Positions 6,657 through 10,406 of a stretch of DNA of 10,406 bases are shown in pieces. The translations under genes were made by a program, and so were the position numbers. The number at the start of each line of letters is the position of its first letter. The first letter of the stretch is position 1. The stretch lies in assembly GCA_017996845.1 (NCBI GenBank), contig JAGOGF010000091.1, positions 1 through 10,406 of the forward strand. Reading direction: 5' to 3'. The notes below the pieces were generated by a model. That model searched no databases. It saw nothing but the letters and a program-made list of their open reading frames with translations, and was not told where the DNA came from. This stretch comes from Butyrivibrio sp. (GTDB lineage: Bacteria; Bacillota_A; Clostridia; Lachnospirales; Lachnospiraceae).

Positions 6657-6953
6657 ATGACAGGGGAAAAAAGATTTGCAGCGGTAATAATGTGTATGAT
6701 GCTGATGTTGTCGATTTTTTTGGCATCTTTCTATATTGTCAGCAGGGCGCATCATGAATGTACGGGACCGGATTGTCCCATCTGTCATGAGATTCAGCTC
6801 TGTGTTCAGTTTCTTAATACAGTAGGAGGCGCAGTAATTCTTTCTGCAGTGGTACTTTTTACTGTTCATGAAATTCTCATTGTCCTGATGTCGTTTGTTC
6901 ATGTATGTCAGAACAGTACACTGGTTTCTCTCAAGGTAAAGTTATCCGATTAA
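6657..6953 (+). CDS. Small Cys/His-motif membrane protein, first gene of the zinc-uptake operon
   Basis: This is a 98-aa protein of unknown function. It has a hydrophobic segment at about 8-29, then the motif HHECTGPDCPIC (32-43), giving H32, H33, C35, C40, C43 and H44, with C49 nearby. A second hydrophobic segment covers about 54-83, followed by a short polar tail. By topology the motif would sit in the loop between two membrane helices, probably outside the cell, where it could bind Zn2+ or another soft metal, or undergo redox change. That role is inferred from the motif and the context only. AGGAG (6643-6647) lies 9 bases before the ATG. It is the gene nearest the doubly-operated promoter and precedes znuA by about 190 bases. 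I believe similar short HEC-G-x2-CPxC proteins occur beside metal transporter genes in gut Clostridia, but I cannot name a family. Confidence 0.8.
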   Translation: MTGEKRFAAVIMCMMLMLSIFLASFYIVSRAHHECTGPDCPICHEIQLCVQFLNTVGGAVILSAVVLFTVHEILIVLMSFVHVCQNSTLVSLKVKLSD

Positions 6954-6955
6954 AA

Positions 6956-7009
6956 ATTGAGTCAGATGCGATAGCATCTGACTCAATACGAGATTGCATT
7001 GCAATCTCG
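6956..7009 (+). repeat. Two adjacent perfect hairpins between the small Cys/His gene and znuA
   Basis: Hairpin A: ATTGAGTCAGATGC (6956-6969) and GCATCTGACTCAAT (6974-6987) form a perfect 14-bp stem with a GATA loop. Hairpin B follows within two bases: CGAGATTGCA (6989-6998) and TGCAATCTCG (7000-7009) are perfect 10-base arms around T6999. Neither is followed by a T run, so simple termination is unlikely. mRNA processing or stability elements, or an intergenic repeat family, are more plausible. Confidence 0.7.
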
Positions 7010-7020
7010 GCAAAAAGCGC

Positions 7021-7106
7021 TCAGATATTTTGAATCTGATTGATTCAGGCACTTTGAAAAGAGTGACTGTCTGTTTTGATATGTCTTTATTCAGAAACAG
7101 ACAGTC
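7021..7106 (+). repeat. Further hairpins just upstream of znuA
   Basis: TCAGAT (7021-7026) pairs with ATCTGA (7034-7039); an overlapping alternative pairs GAATC (7032-7036) with GATTC (7042-7046). A stronger stem follows: GACTGTCTGTTT (7065-7076) pairs perfectly with AAACAGACAGTC (7095-7106) across an 18-base loop. No T run follows. With the two hairpins before them they fill nearly the whole gap between the small gene and znuA. I see no convincing promoter in this gap. Confidence 0.55.
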
Positions 7107-7135
7107 TGAGAAAAGTGATGCAAAAAGCAGAAAAT

Positions 7136-7139
7136 GAGG
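7136..7139 (+). promoter_or_regulatory. Ribosome binding site favouring the ATG at 7146 for znuA
   Basis: GAGG (extended to GAGGA, 7136-7140) lies 6 bases before ATG 7146. The in-frame ATG at 7134 has no recognisable ribosome binding site upstream, so the later start is preferred. Confidence 0.6.
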
Positions 7140-7145
7140 ATAAAA

Positions 7146-8216
7146 ATGAGAAAATATAAAAAGATATTTTTTAATTGCATGGTTGCAGGAGTACTTGCGG
7201 TGAGTACAATGACAGGTTGCGGAGCAGCTTCAAAGAGTGCAGGTGAAGAAACAGCAGAATCAGCCGATGAAACGTCCAAACAGGACAATGTGGCAGCTGC
7301 GCAAAGTGTAAGCAGCGCAGTAAATTCAGTGGCAGATCAGAAAATCAGTATTGTATGCACCAATTTCCCGGAATATGACTTTGTGAGGCAGATTGTCGGA
7401 ACGCATGCGGACGTTACCATGCTGCTGAAACCGGGAGCAGAAAGTCATACTTTTGAACCGACACCGCAGGACATCATAACGATTCAGAACAGTAATCTGT
7501 TTGTCTATGTAGGGGGAGATTCGGATGAATGGGTTTCCGGCGTGTTGGATTCCATGGATCAGAGTAAGATGACGATCGTCAAACTGATGGACTGCGTAGA
7601 TACGGTTGCAGAACAGTTGGTAGAAGGAATGCAGCCGGAAAAGGCAGGCAGCGAAGATACTGCGGCACAAGGCAGTACACAGGCTCCTGAGATGGATGAA
7701 CACGTTTGGACATCACCTGCAAATGCCATGCAGATTGTACAGGCTCTTTCTGATAAAATCTGCGGCCTGGATCCTGCCAATCGAGATATTTATCAGGCAA
7801 ACACACAGGCATATCTGCAAAAACTCAAAAAACTTGACCAAGATTTTTGGGATGTTGTGAATCACAGTAAGCGTAAAGAAATAGTGGTAGGTGACCGTTT
7901 CCCATTTCGGTATTTCTGTAAAGAGTACGGGCTCAAATATTATGCTGCATTTCCGGGATGTTCTGCTGATACGGAGCCGGATGCTGCAACGGTTGCGTTT
8001 CTCATCGATAAAGTAAAGGCCGATAAAATTCCGGTTGTATTCCACATCGAGCTATCCAATGAGCAGATGTGCAATTCCATTACGGAAGCAACCGGCGCAA
8101 AAAGTGAGCTTTTAAATGCGGTGCACAATGTCAGTGACAGTGATTTCAAGGCAGGGGCAACCTATGTCAGTCTGATGGAACATAATGTGCAGGTATTAAA
8201 GGAGGCATTGAACTGA
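7146..8216 (+). CDS. znuA: ZnuA-family metal-binding lipoprotein of an ABC transporter, probable Zn2+
   Basis: This is the surface solute-binding protein that hands metal to the ZnuBC transporter. Taking ATG 7146 (356 aa), residues 1-25 form a lipoprotein signal: basic n-region RKYKK, hydrophobic core, and lipobox MTGC with Cys25. A Ser/Ala/Glu-rich linker runs to about 62. The cluster A-I binding-protein fold starts at KISIVCTNFPEYDFV. Likely metal ligands are His101 (ESHTFEPTPQD) and His186 (DEHVWTSP). The third-ligand region reads VVGDRFPFRYF (about 247-257), with Asp250 where classical ZnuA has His and PsaA-type proteins have Glu. There is no His-rich loop; a short acidic stretch lies before His186. 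An in-frame ATG at 7134 would add four residues. The stop is one base from the ATPase gene start. Zinc rather than manganese is inferred from the operators and neighbours; the fold alone does not decide it. Confidence 0.92.
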   Translation: MRKYKKIFFNCMVAGVLAVSTMTGCGAASKSAGEETAESADETSKQDNVAAAQSVSSAVNSVADQKISIVCTNFPEYDFVRQIVGTHADVTMLLKPGAESHTFEPTPQDIITIQNSNLFVYVGGDSDEWVSGVLDSMDQSKMTIVKLMDCVDTVAEQLVEGMQPEKAGSEDTAAQGSTQAPEMDEHVWTSPANAMQIVQALSDKICGLDPANRDIYQANTQAYLQKLKKLDQDFWDVVNHSKRKEIVVGDRFPFRYFCKEYGLKYYAAFPGCSADTEPDAATVAFLIDKVKADKIPVVFHIELSNEQMCNSITEATGAKSELLNAVHNVSDSDFKAGATYVSLMEHNVQVLKEALN

Positions 8217-8217
8217 T

Positions 8218-8925
8218 ATGAGTCTGATAACCTGTCAGAATGCAGCTTTTTCGTATGAAGGAGTGACGGCACTTTCGGGCATAGACTTTATGGTTCAAAA
8301 GGGTGAATATCTCTGCATCGTAGGCGAAAACGGTGCAGGGAAAAGCACACTTCTGAAAGGCTTGCTTGGCCTGAAAAAACCATCCGAAGGTTCGATTACA
8401 ATGGGAGAGGAATGTAAACGCAGAGAAATCGGATATCTTCCGCAGCAGACAGCAGCGCAGAAAGATTTTCCTGCAAGTGTCAGGGAAGTGGTACTTTCCG
8501 GAAGGCTTAACAGCCTTGGAAACAGGCCTTTTTACGGGAAAAAGGATCGGGAAGATGCAGAAGATAAAATGGAACAATTGGGAATCCTGAATCTGAAGAA
8601 TCGCTGCTATCGGGATCTGTCGGGAGGACAGCAGCAGCGGGTACTTTTGGCAAGGGCTTTGTGTGCAACAGAGAGTCTTTTGTTATTGGATGAACCGGTT
8701 GCAGGGCTCGATCCTGTTATGACAGCTGAAATGTACCGAGTCATTCAAAAACTCCATAAGGAACATAATATAACGATTATTATGGTGTCACATGATATTA
8801 GAGGGGCGATGGAACAGGCCGATCATGTTCTGCAGCTTGGAAGCAGGCAGCTTTTCTATGGAACGATACAGGAATACCTGCAAAGTGATATCGGAAGACG
8901 ATTTACGGAGGGAAGCGGATGTTGA
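8218..8925 (+). CDS. znuC: ZnuC-type ABC transporter ATPase for metal uptake
   Basis: This 235-aa cytoplasmic ATPase powers import through the ZnuB permease. All motifs are intact: Walker A GENGAGKST (36-44), Q-loop Gln76 (YLPQQT), signature LSGGQQQR (134-141), Walker B LLLLDEP (154-160) with catalytic Glu159, D-loop AGLD, and switch His192 (VSHD). The length and sequence are typical of the metal-type (ZnuC/AdcC/TroB) subfamily. GGAGG (8201-8205) lies 12 bases before the ATG, inside the end of znuA, which stops one base before this start. The gene overlaps znuB by 7 bases, indicating translational coupling. A few extra residues follow the core domain, with nothing unusual in them. Zn2+ specificity comes from context. 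Confidence 0.95.
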   Translation: MSLITCQNAAFSYEGVTALSGIDFMVQKGEYLCIVGENGAGKSTLLKGLLGLKKPSEGSITMGEECKRREIGYLPQQTAAQKDFPASVREVVLSGRLNSLGNRPFYGKKDREDAEDKMEQLGILNLKNRCYRDLSGGQQQRVLLARALCATESLLLLDEPVAGLDPVMTAEMYRVIQKLHKEHNITIIMVSHDIRGAMEQADHVLQLGSRQLFYGTIQEYLQSDIGRRFTEGSGC

Positions 8926-9740
8926 GCATTTTAATGAAAATGATGAGTTATCCGTTTCTGGTAAGAGCGCTGGTAGTCGGTATTCTGGTATCACTTTGTG
9001 CATCTTTACTGGGAGCAAGTCTTGTACTGAAACGATATTCCATGATCGGAGATGGACTTTCGCATGTTGGGTTTGCGGCACTTGCGGTTGCATATGCAAT
9101 GAATCTTGCACCGCTTTCGGTATCCATTCCGGTTTGTGTGATTGCAGCATTTTTTCTCTTACAGATCAAAGACAGTTCCAGGATCAAGGGAGATGCGGCA
9201 ACCGCACTTTTGTGCAGTGGTGCACTTGCTGTCGGCGTTATGACAATATCACTGACAACAGGGATGAATACGGATGTATGTAATTATATGTTCGGAAGTA
9301 TTCTTGCAATGAGCCAGAGCGATGTTGTGCTTTCGGTAGGCTTAAGTATTGCGGTGCTGATTTTATATGTTCTGTTTTACAATCGTATTTTTGCAGTGAC
9401 TTTTGATGAGAACTTTGCAAGTGCGACAGGAACCAGAACACAGCTTTATAATATGATCATTGCCTTTCTGACTGCAATTACGGTGGTTCTGGGAATGCGA
9501 ATGATGGGAACACTTCTGATTTCCAGTCTGATCGTATTTCCTTCTCTGACAGCAATGCGTGTGTGTCGCAGATTTCAGACAACGATTATTATGGCGGCTG
9601 TTCTTGCTGTTTTTTCCTTTTTTGCCGGAATTACAATTTCCTATTTGTGTTCGGTTCCGACCGGAGCATGTATTGTTGTGGTAGATATTGTGTTATTTGC
9701 AGTGTTTGCGGGAGTAGAGAAAGTCAGGAATCGAAAATGA
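8919..9740 (+). CDS. znuB: ZnuB-type ABC-3 family permease for metal uptake
   Basis: This 273-aa membrane permease, with about eight or nine hydrophobic helices, would form the homodimeric channel of the metal importer. ABC-3 family marks are visible: LGASLVLKRYSMIGDGLSHVGF (about 31-52), the loop TFDENFASATG (161-171), which typically contacts the ATPase, and the late helix motif GTLLISSLIVFPSLTA (197-212). GGAGG (8907-8911) lies 7 bases before the ATG. Its start overlaps the end of znuC by 7 bases, and its stop shares bases with the start of the following lipoprotein (ATGA). With znuA and znuC it makes a complete binding-protein-dependent metal uptake transporter. Confidence 0.95.
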   Translation: MLSILMKMMSYPFLVRALVVGILVSLCASLLGASLVLKRYSMIGDGLSHVGFAALAVAYAMNLAPLSVSIPVCVIAAFFLLQIKDSSRIKGDAATALLCSGALAVGVMTISLTTGMNTDVCNYMFGSILAMSQSDVVLSVGLSIAVLILYVLFYNRIFAVTFDENFASATGTRTQLYNMIIAFLTAITVVLGMRMMGTLLISSLIVFPSLTAMRVCRRFQTTIIMAAVLAVFSFFAGITISYLCSVPTGACIVVVDIVLFAVFAGVEKVRNRK

Positions 9741-10406
9741 AAAAAGAAAAAATTTTTGTAATAGAAATTTGTATCGGAATTTTGATTCTCTTAACCGGCT
9801 GTGCACAGGGACGTCAGAAGCAGGTGCATACGGCAGGAACATCATCTACCGCAGTCTATCGTGCGGCACTTCAAAAATCTGACAGCGAGGATAGTAACAG
9901 TTCGGATTTATCAACAGATATTTCAGCGGAGAATGCAGAATCTGTTGCAGGAACGGCGCAGACGGATGCACTGTTAAATGCACTTGCAGGAGGCAACTTT
10001 TCAGATGATGCAAGAGATGAATATCCCTATGATATTGCAGCAGATCAGAAGAAATATGCCGGAAAGAAAGCAGATATCATAGTAGGGGATGATCTGTATA
10101 TGACGCAGATCAATGACTGGTTCATGAATTTCAAGGATTATGAGGGGAAACTGGTCAATCTGGAAGGCTATTATATCAAATATGAGAATTATACATTTGT
10201 AGGAAGAAATGGGCCGACCTGTCCTTATTGTACAGGCGGGTATGTAGATTTTGAGTTTAAATCGGATGAGGATTTTTCAGATCTGAAATCCGGAAAATCC
10301 TGGATTTCTGTGAATGGAATCTTAAGACAGGGTTATTCCTATGACAGCAATGGAAAAAAATCCAGTGCGTTTTATTATATTGAGGCATTGAATATAGATA
10401 AGAAAA
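9737..10406 (+). CDS. Lipoprotein with CPYC motif, partial at right edge (unknown function, probable zinc-operon accessory)
   Basis: The frame opens at ATG 9737, overlapping the znuB stop (ATGA), and stays open for 223 codons to the window end. Residues 1-22 are a lipoprotein signal with lipobox LTGC (Cys22). A Ser/Ala/Asp-rich linker runs to about 88. From about 112 there is a compact domain: KLVNLEGYYIKYENYTFVGR, then GPTCPYCTGG (159-168, Cys162 and Cys165), then SWISVNGILRQGY and IEAL near the end. The order (EG-Y, F-V-x-R, cysteine motif, W-I-x-V-x-G) reminds me of the OB-fold-like C-terminal part of the DUF1980/YcgQ-type (TIGR03943) proteins. That is an inference from memory of the pattern, not a search result. 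CPYC is also a glutaredoxin-type redox motif, but no thioredoxin fold is apparent. No ribosome binding site is obvious, so translation is probably coupled to znuB. Surface metal binding or hand-over to ZnuA is a reasonable hypothesis. Confidence 0.85.
   Translation, partial: MKKEKIFVIEICIGILILLTGCAQGRQKQVHTAGTSSTAVYRAALQKSDSEDSNSSDLSTDISAENAESVAGTAQTDALLNALAGGNFSDDARDEYPYDIAADQKKYAGKKADIIVGDDLYMTQINDWFMNFKDYEGKLVNLEGYYIKYENYTFVGRNGPTCPYCTGGYVDFEFKSDEDFSDLKSGKSWISVNGILRQGYSYDSNGKKSSAFYYIEALNIDKK

Noticed and set aside
7054..7082. Possible separate promoter for znuA (TTGAAA then TGATAT)
   Set aside because: The -10 matches only 3 of 6 consensus bases and lies within a hairpin arm and loop; co-transcription from the upstream promoter is simpler.
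6956..7106. CRISPR-like or direct-repeat array
   Set aside because: The hairpins have different sequences and no regular repeat-spacer spacing; they are separate inverted repeats.
10190..10240. CPYC in the last protein taken as a glutaredoxin active site
   Set aside because: The motif lies in the middle of a probable beta-rich domain with no thioredoxin-fold context (no cis-proline motif or preceding beta-alpha-beta pattern visible).

Overview
The window reads as chromosomal DNA of a low-to-moderate-GC anaerobic Firmicute, most likely a gut Lachnospiraceae-type Clostridium. This is an inference from AT-rich intergenic DNA, strong GGAGG ribosome binding sites, frequent TTG starts, sigma-A-type promoters, and the protein families present. 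No rRNA, tRNA, CRISPR array or complete mobile element is visible. All confident genes lie on the + strand.

Layout: (1) Positions 1-277 hold no confident gene, apart from a possible first few codons of a gene leaving to the left on the - strand. They also hold the promoter region of a chemoreceptor, with a CcpA cre-like palindrome just upstream of the -10. (2) 278-2044 is a transmembrane methyl-accepting chemotaxis protein, closed by a clear intrinsic terminator (2088-2142). (3) 2407-2637 is a tiny, purely hydrophobic membrane protein. (4) 2788-6528 is a probable three-gene operon: a CDF metal exporter with a manganese-type ligand set, a membrane acyltransferase, and a MATE efflux pump. All three appear to start with TTG. 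A strong promoter (2649-2677) sits directly in front of a terminator-like hairpin (2702-2749) in their leader. (5) 6526-10406 is a metal-uptake operon: a 98-aa membrane protein with an HHEC-x4-C-x2-C motif, then ZnuA-, ZnuC- and ZnuB-type ABC transporter genes, then a lipoprotein with a CPYC motif that runs off the right edge.

The best candidate for something undescribed is the last block. Its sigma-A promoter (TTGACA-N17-TATTCT) is flanked by two related palindromes whose 15-bp cores have the 7-1-7 geometry of Fur-family operators (TGCAAAT-N-ATTTGCA type). They are therefore read as probable Zur boxes. The transporter genes are bracketed by two proteins I cannot name, each carrying a compact cysteine motif on or at the membrane. 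Together with the operators, this suggests a Zur-controlled zinc acquisition system with two uncharacterised accessory parts. A roughly 180-base gap between the first gene and znuA holds a run of strong hairpins.

Together, blocks 4 and 5 place a probable Mn2+ (or other divalent metal) exporter operon next to a probable Zn2+ importer operon, suggesting a local metal-homeostasis neighbourhood. The regulators themselves (Zur, MntR, CcpA) are not in the window.
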